From Stereum hirsutum FP-91666 SS1 (Eukaryota; Basidiomycota; Agaricomycetes; Russulales; Stereaceae), in contig NW_006763138.1 in the NCBI RefSeq assembly GCF_000264905.1, positions 62,001 to 126,000 on the forward strand: a stretch of DNA of 64,000 nt. Direction: 5' to 3'. The notes below the pieces were generated by a model, which worked only from the letters and a program-made list of their open reading frames with translations, had not been told where the DNA came from and did not search any database. Within the stretch, counting starts at the first letter, position 1. Each line of letters begins with the position of its first letter. The translations under genes and the position numbers were made by a program. Below are positions 44,922 through 56,465 of this stretch, one piece after another.

Positions 44922-46742
44922 CTAGTATTCTTCAACCTGGCCGACAACGGGTCTAGGGGGGAGAACGATTGGCCTGACGAAGTTCACCCTGTTGGAAGGA
45001 CATGGAAAAACAGATAAGTATCGTTATAAAGGCCAGAGAGTTCGTAACGTGGTACATACGCAGATCGATACCTCCTCAAGTAGGTGATCGCGTGGTTTTC
45101 CATCTCATCCGGCACAACGCCAACTTTATCCCAGTCTCCCAACGCCTTCTCGTCCTTCTCCTCAGCATACTCTGCACCCGCACCAACATCGTCAAGGTAT
45201 CTTCTCGTTACCTCGTCTGGGCTAATGACGGGCCACCAGACATTCTGGGAAACCTTGGCGAGGAGGTTGGCAACAGGTTTGGGAACGACGGGTGCGCGGG
45301 AAGGTGCGTTATAGGTTACGGTGGAGATGAGGTCGAGGATGTAGGCGTAGGTGAGAGTAGAAGGACCCGGGAGCGAGAGTGTTCCGGGAAGTGAAGGGAT
45401 GGAGATGAGGTTGGTAAGGGCCTGGGCAACGTCCATGACCTATTGCACTCATGTCAGCGGACATGCAGGTTGAGTAGAGAAGATCGTGGACCACTAACGT
45501 GAACAGGGCGGATGCGTGTTCGCCCGTGATTCAGCTTCCACCAGATGGGCCACACTAAAGCGTAAACAGTATAGGTGATCTTTCATGATGGATTATATTC
45601 AGTACTACTGACCGGCCATGTTCTGCAGCAATCTGTCCTCATATCCGTACATGGTAGCCGGACGGATGATAGTCGCATTCGGGAATGCGTCATGGACGAG
45701 TTCTTCGCCTTCCGCCTTGGCTTGATAGAAGCGGGATGGAGAGTCACGAGAGGCATTGAGGTGAGAGACGTGGACAAATCGTGGGACACCAGCCCTGGCC
45801 GCAACAGACGCAATACGACCTGCGCCGGTGGAGTTTACATCGTGCAATGAAAAGCGCCTAGACACGTCGGAAGGTCAGCAGAAGGTCACAACGGTTGAGC
45901 GAATACTCAGATAAAATCCGGTGATGACACCCAAGGTATAAAGTGCCAGGGGTGGAAAGAGGCATACTTGGTATCATATTCCCGCCCAGTGAGGTTGTAG
46001 ACGATGTCGGAGTGGCGAAGACATTCCTCGATTTGGTTTTCGGATCGGATGTCCCATTCCTAAAACAATGTCAGCGGGGTGCTATACGTATCGCGTGGTC
46101 CGGTGATTGGAAGAATATTGAGGGCTTGAAGAACAGAAGGTGATATGGAGTGTGGGGGGATGCTTGAACGTACCAAAGGCACAATTTGCCCAAGGTCACC
46201 CATAACCTTCAAGTGCCTCTTCTCATCCTCATCGCGGTAAGGAACAACCACCTGGGTTCCGGCCTTAGCTGCGCATGCGTTGATAACACGGTTCATGTCA
46301 TGGCAAGGTCGCCACGCGTTATTGGACGAACATCAGGGAACATTCGCGGTTAGAGGCATTTGAGCAGAGACGCCACAAGCTAACGCACCAAGCTTGGAAA
46401 CAAGATAGCGCCCTAAGAAACCGGTGCATCCAAAGACAGTAGCAACGTGCCCAGTGGTAGCACTCCTTCCGGGAGGCCCGTAAGCTATGATGGGTTTCTT
46501 GTCCGGGAGAGAGACGAGGTCATGGAGGGCGCGCTGCTCGGTGTGGTCACAAAATTTTGAGTTCGGGGTTTGGCAGTAACAAAATTTCAGTGCATCCGAG
46601 GGCAAAAAGTCAGGATTGATAGTGAAGAAAAGAAAGATAGTGAACAAGCAGGTCTTCACAGTAAAGGTTCGGTTACACTCACCTTAGAAGGCTGAGCAGC
46701 CACACGATGCAGCCGCGTCAAGGACGCGGTCGTACTGAGCAT
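44922..46742 (-). CDS. NDUFA9: NADH:ubiquinone oxidoreductase 40 kDa subunit (NDUFA9 family)
   Basis: Eight exons: 46742-46683, 46533-46389, 46268-46174, 46059-45968, 45857-45613, 45554-45499, 45439-45060 and 44988-44922, giving 379 residues. The N-terminus MLSTTASLTRLHRVAAQPSK is a plausible mitochondrial targeting peptide. An atypical short-chain dehydrogenase fold follows: HVATVFGCTGFLGRYLVSKL (nucleotide-binding GxxGxxG), VVVPYRDEDEKRHLKVMGDL, DIVYNLTGREYDTK, FSLHDVNSTGAGRIA, VPRFVHVSHLNASRDSPSRF, IIRPATMYGYEDRLLQNMA and VWPIWWKL. Known role: accessory subunit of respiratory complex I binding NADPH and stabilising the peripheral/membrane arm junction. Intron 2 (120 bp) and intron 1 (149 bp) are longer than average. 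Divergent from the UPF0390 gene, starts 266 bp apart, so the promoters may overlap. Confidence 0.94.
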
Positions 46743-47008
46743 GGGTATGATATATCCGGCCCAGCACGGAGTCCCAAGTCAAAAAGATTCGATAAGGTAT
46801 GCCTATGTCGGCGGTGACGATGAGCAAACAGCCCGCTTGCGCTGTCCGACGATGCACTCGGTCTCGGCGAAGGCCGGCTCGAGGGTAGCCCTAACCCCAA
46901 ATGACGCCTTGCAGCGAGTGAGCTTCGCGCTTTTACGAACCTTGTCCCACTAAAGTTTCCTTCCTGCTCAGTCACTGATCACCCACTTCTTCTGCACTTA
47001 TTATCGTC
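46743..47008. promoter_or_regulatory. Shared divergent promoter region, NDUFA9 / UPF0390
   Basis: 266 bp separate the two start codons on opposite strands, so both promoters and 5' UTRs must fit here. No TATA box was recognised. Inference from gene layout only. Confidence 0.5.
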
Positions 47009-47438
47009 ATGGTTCAAGGAAAGACGAAGAATCTTCAGAAATCAACTGGCAACTCTCGAGCTGCTAAGAAAGCCGCCGCCAATCCGAAGAAGGGCAAGAG
47101 GGCTATTGCACCGAAAAAGGAGGCTCTGGTCAAACAGGCTAAAATGCACCAGGTCCGTCATATTCAACATAAGCCATAGATGTTCAATAACCCTTTGTGT
47201 GACTGTCCCATGTCCTCAGAACTTGAGCGCAAAAATCAACAAGACCATTGAGCAGCAGGTCGTGAACGCTGCGAGCTCAGGAAAGCTGACCATCATGAAG
47301 AACATCGCTAGTGACCGGTTCGTTCTATAGAGATCCCGTTATCATCTAACTTTCCCTAGATCTGATCCTGTATTGGGCAACCTCTTCGCTGACTCTAGAG
47401 AACCTACATCGTCAAAACCGAAGCCGAAGAAAAAATAG
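47009..47438 (+). CDS. UPF0390 family small basic protein
   Basis: Three exons (47009-47152, 47220-47317, 47360-47438) give 106 residues. The sequence starts MVQGKTKNLQKSTGNSRAAK, continues KKGKRAIAPKKEALVKQAKM and NLSAKINKTIEQQVVNAASS, and ends in a Lys-rich tail (SKPKPKKK). This matches the eukaryotic UPF0390 family of about 100-residue Lys/Ala-rich proteins, which are probably nuclear or nucleolar; no firm biochemical role is known. Introns are 67 and 42 bp, the second near the lower size limit. Confidence 0.85.
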
Positions 47439-49057
47439 CGTGTTTTCCAGTGCCACACCCTCCCTGCCGCTATGGTTGTAAGTCGGAACAAACATCTATA
47501 TGATATCAATACCAGTTCTTCATGGATACCTTGCCCTTATTTCTACCAGACACACTCTGAGGCAACCATCGAGTCCACGATTTACCCTACGGCCACAGCG
47601 CCTACCAGAGAACACCTACAGTCGCGAAAAGAAGTACAGGAGCCACCACAGGATCCTCCTCCTTTACACTGGCGATAATTTCTATACAATCTCCTGCCGG
47701 ACTCGTCACCATAAGGACAGCTGTTCTCAGCGTACTTCATGATCGATGTGTTTCTGAAGGGCAACAGCTATGCATATCGGCTTCTGGAACCATTCGTATT
47801 ATCCCAGGACCACCTTGGTAGCTGACTGCTGGATTAATATATGATGAAATCCTTGCGGCGTCTCAAACTCAACCGCTCTTGTATCTCATGCACTGGCATG
47901 TAATACAGTGACACGGTATCTCGTCCTTCCCTGCATCTTCTTCTGTGTTTCCAGAGATCATCGTTCTGTGTGGTCAATCGAAACACCATCTCTCCGGTTG
48001 TACGTCGCTGCGCTGACACCGATCTAAGATGGAACGTAGCCAAGCAAACGTATATGCTGCTCACGCGGGTGTTTGACAACCGGACTTGGACGTTGCCTGG
48101 ATGTTGCCTACTGATCACATCCACCTTGGGTCATAATGGTTGCAACGAGATCAAGACGTTGATTCGAGCTCGAGGTCGTACAGCGCATGTAACGAAATTG
48201 TCTATTGTGCGCATGCTTTTGATGCGAACAGCTTGCCCACCTGCGAACTCAGCTTAGTAAAGGCAGGAGGCGTACTTCAAGTTGCAGGTACTTGCCTTTG
48301 ACGCAAACAATCATTACAACGTCATCGAGAAAATCGGTCTCGGATGCCAGTTTTTTACAACTGCTTATCGCTTGAGCGGCGAGTATGCACGTTTGATGCT
48401 TCTTGGGCCACATTGGGGAGAACTCGAGAAGCTTGCTCAAAGATCGGCTTTTGACCTGTAGCACGCGGAAGTGTCTAGCGCGCTGCAGTTCAAGTGGGCC
48501 ATGACTCCTCCGCCCCTATACCATCTATGCATACGTTGATCTGTTTGGCCAGGCGGGGAACTCACAGCGGGTATGAACTTCATACATGAGCACCAGAAAT
48601 TCAGGTCACTTCGATGCAATGGCAGTGTTGTAACACTCCAACAGGTCCAGGGATAGCTCACAGATCCAATCAAGGCGAAGGAATGTCATGTTTCTTACCT
48701 TCCATCTCGCACAAGGAAAAGCACATGGTGCTCTGCTTCAAATCCAGCACACCTCTCGGAGCTCATAACTCCTTTTCGAAGAATGTATTCGCAACCTTTC
48801 TTATCATCCCTCTCACCCCATCCTTGACTTCGCCAGGCGCAACGAGATACACTGCCAGGCCGCACATGTGATGAAACTCTTCTCTGCCATATGGTGACCC
48901 CGTCATTTCTCGGAATGCTCTCCTTGCGCCGGGTAACCAACGTGCTTTGTATTCTTCCCTGGTATGGAGTATAAAAGGAGAGAAGACTGGGATGTCTTTC
49001 CTCAGATCAGAGTTCCTTGTCTGAACTTCACATCCTCCGCCACAAGTCCAAGCTATC
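47439..49057. other. Intergenic region upstream of the RNase gene
   Basis: 1.6 kb with no supported gene. A TATAAAAG box at 48970-48977 lies 81 bp before the RNase ATG. Minus-strand frames (for example 48763-49206) are antisense to the RNase gene or random. Confidence 0.5.
48970..48977 (+). promoter_or_regulatory. TATA box of the secreted RNase gene
   Basis: TATAAAAG about 81 bp upstream of the ATG, leaving about 50 bp for the leader if transcription starts some 30 bp downstream. A strong TATA is in keeping with a regulated secreted enzyme. Inferred from motif and distance. Confidence 0.6.
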
Positions 49058-49727
<670 letters not shown>

Positions 49728-51317
49728 ATATTGAGAGCTGTAGTGACTGTAAGGAAAAGTATTATTTTGCCTGTAACTTGATCAACGCTATGACATTGTA
49801 TTGGACGCATGCAAGAAAAATCAGCTGGTCTGAAGCCTGACCGGCATCAGCACCAGCAGGTGTACACTGGTCGTAACTCTGGCACCCAGGATAGTCGTAT
49901 CATGTAGAGAGACTCCTAGTCTTCTCAGCACGCCGGTAAGTTAAGACACAAATGAGCGAACGTTAACAGCGTTCGTGCCAGAACGATACTGTGGCGCGCC
50001 ACAGGCCTGCTATCTATTCACCGTCATTCATTCAACTTGTTCCAATGCTACCCCGTACCCATTCTCCAACACGCGTTGCACTCGGTTTCGTGAGTCCCGT
50101 TACAACGTACAATCGAGCCGCAGCTTGTATTACTGGTATGGAACATATTACTAGTAGTACAACAAGTACAGCGCACTGGTGGCGCCCATATGTACGTATG
50201 CGCCACAGGACTCGAAAACTTGGACCTCGGGAAACGGCATCGACAACGAGAAATGGCGGTCATGGGGGAGTAAGGGAACAGGTATGTGAGCGGAAAGAAA
50301 GAGCGGGCGAAGGGAAGAGGGGGCAGAGGGAGGACAGAATGATTCGGAGACTGCTATGACACGGATTGGGGAGGGATGAGGGGGGCGACAATATTCCATA
50401 TTGGCCCGAGAATGAGAACGTCAATGGAAGGTGGTACTACTACAGTATAGTAACACATTGTGAGGAGACATGGATGGAAAGCAGACTTGAGGGCGAGGTC
50501 GGACGGAAAGGGTGGAAGTGAAGAACAGAGACGTCGTCCCAGACGCAGAAGAGAGAAAAGAGGGCGAACAGTTAGACAGGGTGAGTCGGGATGAAGGTGA
50601 AGATAACGGGCGAGGCGATCATAAGTGGTCGTAAGAAGATGCAAAATAAAACAGATCGTACACGAATTGAACGACTGATGGGAAATGACAAGTATATGCT
50701 GAGTGCTATTCGACGAAGGGCAAGCCCGAGTGCAAAGACGCAGAAATGATACGGTGAGGCGTGCATGAATCCAGCAGGGCGCAGAAAGGTACAGGACCAG
50801 GCGCGAGTATCATCAGGATGAATATCGTATCGGGATGAACCCAAAGAGATATGTGATGGGAGACCAAATAACCATGAAAGAATTGAGACGAGATAATACT
50901 GCAAGGAACCAAAGAGAAGAAATGCATGGGGATAACGGCAGAAAAACAAGGATGCTGCGGGATGGACAATGTAACAACACGGTAATGGGGGTGTGAAGGG
51001 AAGGGCAAGGCTAACAAGGAAGTAACGGTCAATGCAGGGAGGAGAACAGGCGAAAGCGTCGGGAACGGGAACGTGAAAGATTGCTTGTATGTAACAAACG
51101 AATGCATGCGATGAGGAGAAAGTTCGTATGAGACTGCAATGAATGAAAAAAAGGTGCCATTATCGGCGACGATCGAAGGTTCCTCGGAACAATGGGCGAG
51201 GCTAAAACAGAGAAAGCGATGCGGGCAAGTCAAGTGGCGAGGGAGCAGGACATTTGGATGTAGACGGAGCGATGAACATATGAGTCGGAAACAAAAGCAG
51301 CGAAAGGCCACAGGCAT
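49728..51317. other. Purine-rich intergenic region
   Basis: From about 50250 to 51200 the + strand is strongly G/A-rich. This creates long but low-complexity minus-strand frames rich in Leu, Ser, Phe and Pro. It follows the 3' end of the CENP-B-type gene and likely includes its 3' UTR. No supported gene. Confidence 0.45.
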
Positions 51318-53488
51318 TCATGACTGTGGCAATAAACCGCGCTCTCTCAAGCGTTGCTCCCGCTGCCCCTGCAGCCATTCCGCTTCGTTCTTCCGACGTT
51401 GCTCCTCAGGGATAGGCATTCGTTTCCCCTTCTTGAGTTCACGAAGGGCATCCCATATATCACGAAGGTCGTCAAGTCGCGTCTCAGGCAAGAAGGCAGA
51501 GCCCTGGATCTCACAAAACCGAACCACATGGAACATCAACTCCTCTGCCACTTCCGCGTCCACGAAGTTGGTCATTTCGATGGGGATGAAGGCGTCTTTT
51601 TTTGTTCGCTTGTAGATCCGCCTGCCATCTGGCGCGCGAGGGGGGTTCTCGAGGGAGGGCTGTGAGAGGAGGCGAGGAATCGGAAGGAGCCAGGGAACGG
51701 TTGAAGGCTCAGCCAAGATGCCGGTCTTGGGGTCCTGTTGTAACCGCCTACGTGCAGTCGATGAAGGGGTCTCGGAGGTTTGCGCATGCCTCTCGTCCTC
51801 GTCGTCGGAGAACTCGTCTACGACGAAGGGTTCGGGCCTGCCTGTACCGGAGGGGCCAGGATCAGGCTCGGCACCGTAACAGTAAGGCATAGGGTCGAGA
51901 ACATGACGCCTTATGCGCATGTCCGGTGAGAGGATGGGTGTCCCCAGCATGAAGGCATGAGCGTCCTCCGAGATGGTGATGGGGTCTCCTCGCGCGTAGG
52001 CAATATCGACTGCAGTGGGCTGCGGCGGTCCACTGAAGGCCTCCGCCTCTTCCTCGGCCAACGTCTGAGATTCGTTCAGTCTGCCTTGAACACGGTTCAT
52101 GACGTACACCATCCCCTCCCCATCGCGCCATTGCTGCATTTTTATGCCGTTCCTGCGTTTATAGCCTTCCACCCAACCGTCGCTAGCCTTGAATTTGTGT
52201 TCGGGGATTCCAAGGAACTTTGCAGTCCTGATGGCCGCCTGCTTTATGTCTTCGTCATGGATAGGCTTGTCCTTCGGCCAGTCAGCTAGCCATCGGTCTA
52301 GTTGGCTATGAAGCTCAGGAAACTTCGGGTCTCTAGAGGCGCGATCATCAGATGAAGAACAATATCGAAGGAAAAATGAGCTTCACTTGAACTTTGCAAC
52401 CTTGCAAACCTCGTCAGTTGCTCTGAGCCACCTTTCCTTATTCTTGAGAATCTTGCTAATCGTGCTCCGCTCTACTCCGAACCGTGCTGCAATGTCCTCT
52501 TGGCGCATGTGGGGGTTGTCTCGAGCCATGACGCATATCTCCTTACGGTCGGAGCTGTACAGGCGTTGCTTCCGGCTCTTGGTCGTCCCGCGAGGGACTT
52601 CAGAATGCTTGCCGCCACGCGTGCGTGGTTGCGTTTCAAGAATTGCGGCGGAACCACCACCGGAGGAGACGGTCGTATGTGACGTAGTGCTTAAGGCGGG
52701 AGAGGTGGACCGATGATTGAGGGAAAGATTGGATGCGGCAGAAGCGGAAACGGGAGTGGACGCAGATGCGGAGTTGGCGGAGTCTGAAGTCGATCGACTG
52801 TGGCCCGAGTGATTCGTTAACGTCGGTTGTTGTATGGGCTGAGCCAACATAGGCGTCGCCTTGCGAGGAGTATATTGGCGGATAGACATAGGCGGTACTT
52901 GCTGCGGGTATTGATACGAAGGAGGATAACCTGCGGCGGGGTCTTGTGAAGGAGGACGGGGTGCAAAATGCGGCTGATAATGTCAGGACAGTCACGATAA
53001 GCGGTTTGTAAGGCAGACGGTCTTAGAATATTATGACCCACATCGGAGGACTCTGAGCGCATGTTTTGTGCGGGAGGAGCATCTCTGTCTGCACGGGGGT
53101 AGGGTGCAGACTGGGCCTGTGTGGCCTGACGGTTCTGACGGCGGGTGGAACCTCTGTCAGGCCCGGTGCTACTAGGAATCTGAGGCCCAGGTGTAGACTG
53201 AGGAGGACTAGTGTCTAAGGGAGCGGGCTGATATGGAGGGTACGAAGTGTGCGCGGCCTGCGGCTGGTGGACGTATGGCGATGTGTACTGAGCAGCATAG
53301 CCGTTTGCAGGAGGGTTGTGCACGCCAGAATACATTCGAGGATAATCAGCAGGAGGAGGGTGAGTGTTTTGTGGCGCATAATGCTGCCATGATGGAGGGG
53401 GGATTGGATTGGCGAGATGAGGCTGATATGGTGGATTGGGGTAAGTGTAGTGATAGGCAGGCTGCTGGTACTGAGAATTAGAATCCAT
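51318..53488 (-). CDS. CENP-B-type HTH DNA-binding protein
   Basis: Three exons (53488-53042, 52973-52387, 52332-51318) give 682 residues. The first 280 are low-complexity Pro/Gln/Tyr/Ser (YQQPAYHYTYPNPPYQPHLA). Then come a psq-like helix-turn-helix (about 283-345: RKQRLYSSDRKEICVMARDN, RQEDIAARFGVERSTISKIL, KNKERWL) and a CENP-B-type HTH (about 346-420: KFPELHSQLDRWLADW, DIKQAAIRTAKFLGIPEHKF, KASDGWVEGYKRRNGIK). The C-terminal part is acidic then helical with no DDE transposase domain visible. Such proteins derive from pogo-type transposases; yeast relatives (Cbh1, Abp1) bind centromeric or ARS DNA, others act as transcription factors. Role here unknown. The 68-bp intron after SESSD was chosen because it alone keeps the frame. 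Confidence 0.85.
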
Positions 53489-56465
53489 CTCGACTGCCTA
53501 GCAAAAGATCAGGGTATATCGGCGTCCAGCAAAGACACGACGGGCTCAATTGCGGCCACAGGATGCGCGTCCTGGGGACAGCAGATGGTGGAGGAGCGAA
53601 AGGAGGAAGACGCGAGCGTGTCGGGTCCGGCCAAGTAATTTAAAGAAGTATCGCAATTATGCGCACCGGGAGACTGGCCGGCAGCCGCCCCGGTGCGGAG
53701 GCTTTTCATCTGTTCCACTTTGCTTGCCACGCGAGCGCGCTTCCTCGACTGGGACGCCTTCAAAGCTAGCTCATTCCCTCGGTACTCTATTTTGCTCGAC
53801 ATATTTCTCGCAAGTGCTGTCTTGCCTCGTCGAAAGCTGACTGAAGAACTTCATCCAAGGCGCAGTTCCTTCCCGAGAACAAGTGCATGCGTCCTCAGGG
53901 TGTCGTTGTTCCGAAAGAAGTTCTTCTCACGCCGAATTATCGCCACTCAACTTTGATAGACAGGATCGTGATCCCTTTCGTTTACAATGGCCTCCCCTTG
54001 TCCTCTGGTCTCCAATCATCTCCTCTTGCGATACAAGGGTGCCTACTTCCGATTCTGCTATCGATAATGGAGTGCGTATGAAAGTTGAATTTCCCTGTCG
54101 AGGTCACACGAGAACTTCGTACGTCCTGTATCGGTCCTAACTGTATTCTCGCTCCTACGCCGTTGCTTCTTGACTCCTTGCGTGCGTGTCGAAATCAATA
54201 ATCATCAGCAGACGGGTCACCTTGGCTTCTTTCAGAGGCTACCTCTCCGCCACTTGAGCAAAGATAGCCAAGCGCTCCACTCCCCCTTGTGTGGCGCTTG
54301 GGCCCTTCAAGGGGCCTCGTCCTCTTGTAGCCTGACTTCTCCGTCTTCTCGAGCTCGAAGTCTTTTGGTGTTGGCCTTCTCAACAGGCTTGGAATCGGAG
54401 TTCTTTTCTCAGCCCGTGCCGGAAATGAAAGACACATGCCTACATTGCCACCATACGTCCGACGAATCCGAGGTTGGCGCCTCTAAATACTTGACGGCCT
54501 TGGTACATAGACTCGACGTGGACAATGCACAGTAGGGTATCTAGCTCTCCAATAGATCTCACTATTGGGCCTCCTCGTTCTGCTTGTTGATCTGTTCCTA
54601 TACTGCCAACGGGCAACCTCGTCTGAGCGCTCACCGCTTCGCATTGGCCATCGAGAACTATATATGTCTACCCAGCGTATCGCGCTCATCTCATGGGAGC
54701 TTTCCTCCGCGGTTAGGCCATCCGCTAACGAGTTTTATACACGCCTTTAAATGCCAGTCATACCGTTTACTTGCCTCTGCGGTCTGTTGACTACGGCTTT
54801 GTAACTGTGGTAATCTCGTGGCCCAAATTGTCGCTCGACAGCACTGGATCTCCTTATTTACTGCCCCCTCGCAAGTACCCCGGATGCAGACATCGATCAC
54901 TGAGCTCGATCACTCCCCTGAGGAAGGGCTTCAAGCATCCTTCCGACCTCAGGCTCCTCGTTCTCTACCAAAACATGGGACCTCCGGTGAGAGTACAACT
55001 CCCCTTCTAATTTATCATCCTACCTAATGCGAGAGCCCTCCGGTCTTCAGTCGCGCAGAACATACCCAAAGAAGCTATAGTTTCTTCCAGGCGGCGAAGA
55101 CTCGTACTCAACGATTCAGCGGGCGACGTCTCAACCCGTTCCGCCTATTTTCAGCCTATCCTACTTATTCGCATTCTCCCGGTCTCCGACCTCCCTTTAT
55201 TGCACAGCAGTAAACAACCCGCAAACACGTTGTCTCTGTCAAGGTCTAGTCTATTTAGAGTGTCATGTACTCCCGTCCCTTATAGATTCGCGATCTTCTC
55301 CCTACTCGTGCCGCTGGTCAAATTGGAAACTGATCGTATCGAACGCCGTTTGGATTTCAGAATTTATCGATTTAGCGACCGAGGCCTCTTCCTCCGAAGT
55401 TGAACGGCTTTCAGATGGAGGTAGCCGGGCCAACAGGGGCCAACCGCAGCGCATCGAGGACAGATCTACAGGATTGAGAATAAGGCCCTCCTGGATTCAG
55501 GTTTCCGGCCACGGCAAGAACATCATTATTTCGAGTCCTCGGAGCAAAAAAAAAGCTTGGAACGAGAGGTGGCCGTCGGCTGACATTGGCTTTGCTGCTC
55601 ATAGTACTCAAACAAACACGCGCAAGTAGCACTGTCTCATTCTGTGACCCTGTAGGTATAGGTGGTAGTAGGTGCAGGTATACGCGTTGTGTTGTTCTGC
55701 GGTCTTGGTCTGGCCATTTTAACGCCCCTCAGTGGACGGTTTCGGTAATGGTTGATGAACGGTTGATCAATGAGCTCGAGGCTGAAGCATGTCCGAGCTA
55801 AGGTCCGTTATGCTATGTCCGATGACTTCCCGCAATGCAAGCTTAGACTTCATAGCAAGCAAGTGTTAAGTAAAATACTTCCAGACCAGGTCCCAAATAT
55901 CAGTTGTGCTTTCCGCGGATGCAGGGACCGGAAACGACGGTATCTTCATATACCTACAAGGAGAAGGAATTTCTCCACCCACAACTCGTACGTCGATCGT
56001 CAAGTTGTTTCATCCAGTACTTCGTGCTCATCAAGTGACTTGGTTAGGACCATACACGTTTGTTTGCCTTGAGTAGGTCCTGCCTCTAAAAGACGACAGT
56101 CTGGTGGGGAGCTCTGAGCTTGCTTAAGAGGAGCTCTTCTAAAATTACCGATTAGTAGCCTGAGCTCTGCGCGACAACATAGACGCGTCAGGACTTGTGT
56201 TGGGCTGCTCATTGCTCACTACTATGGGTATCGCGTCGCTGGTCTGCATCCTAGATGGGCGATCGTACGTCTCGTGCACCCTATCAACGGCAGGAGCTCA
56301 GATGAGAAAAAATATGGCGTCGGTTCAGGCAACACAAGTTGAGGAAACGGCGAACCAGAAGTGGATTCAGACGGAAGCAAAAGTTTGTTGCCGCCACAAC
56401 AGAACAGATCGGAAAGGTCCGAGCCTCGCTGTTCCCGATCAGAGCGCTTGGTCAGTGCTGTCATC
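53489..56465. other. 3-kb region without a supported gene
   Basis: Short frames on both strands, pyrimidine-rich on the + strand from 53.9 to 55.4 kb. There is an A-run near 55548-55556. No motif, RNA gene or repeat family was recognised. The promoter of the CENP-B-type gene lies at the left end and the MFS gene's 3' flank at the right end. Confidence 0.45.

Noticed and set aside
50706..51317. 203-aa minus-strand frame and neighbours
   Set aside because: Result of purine-rich DNA read on the opposite strand; Leu/Ser/Phe/Pro-rich, no domain.
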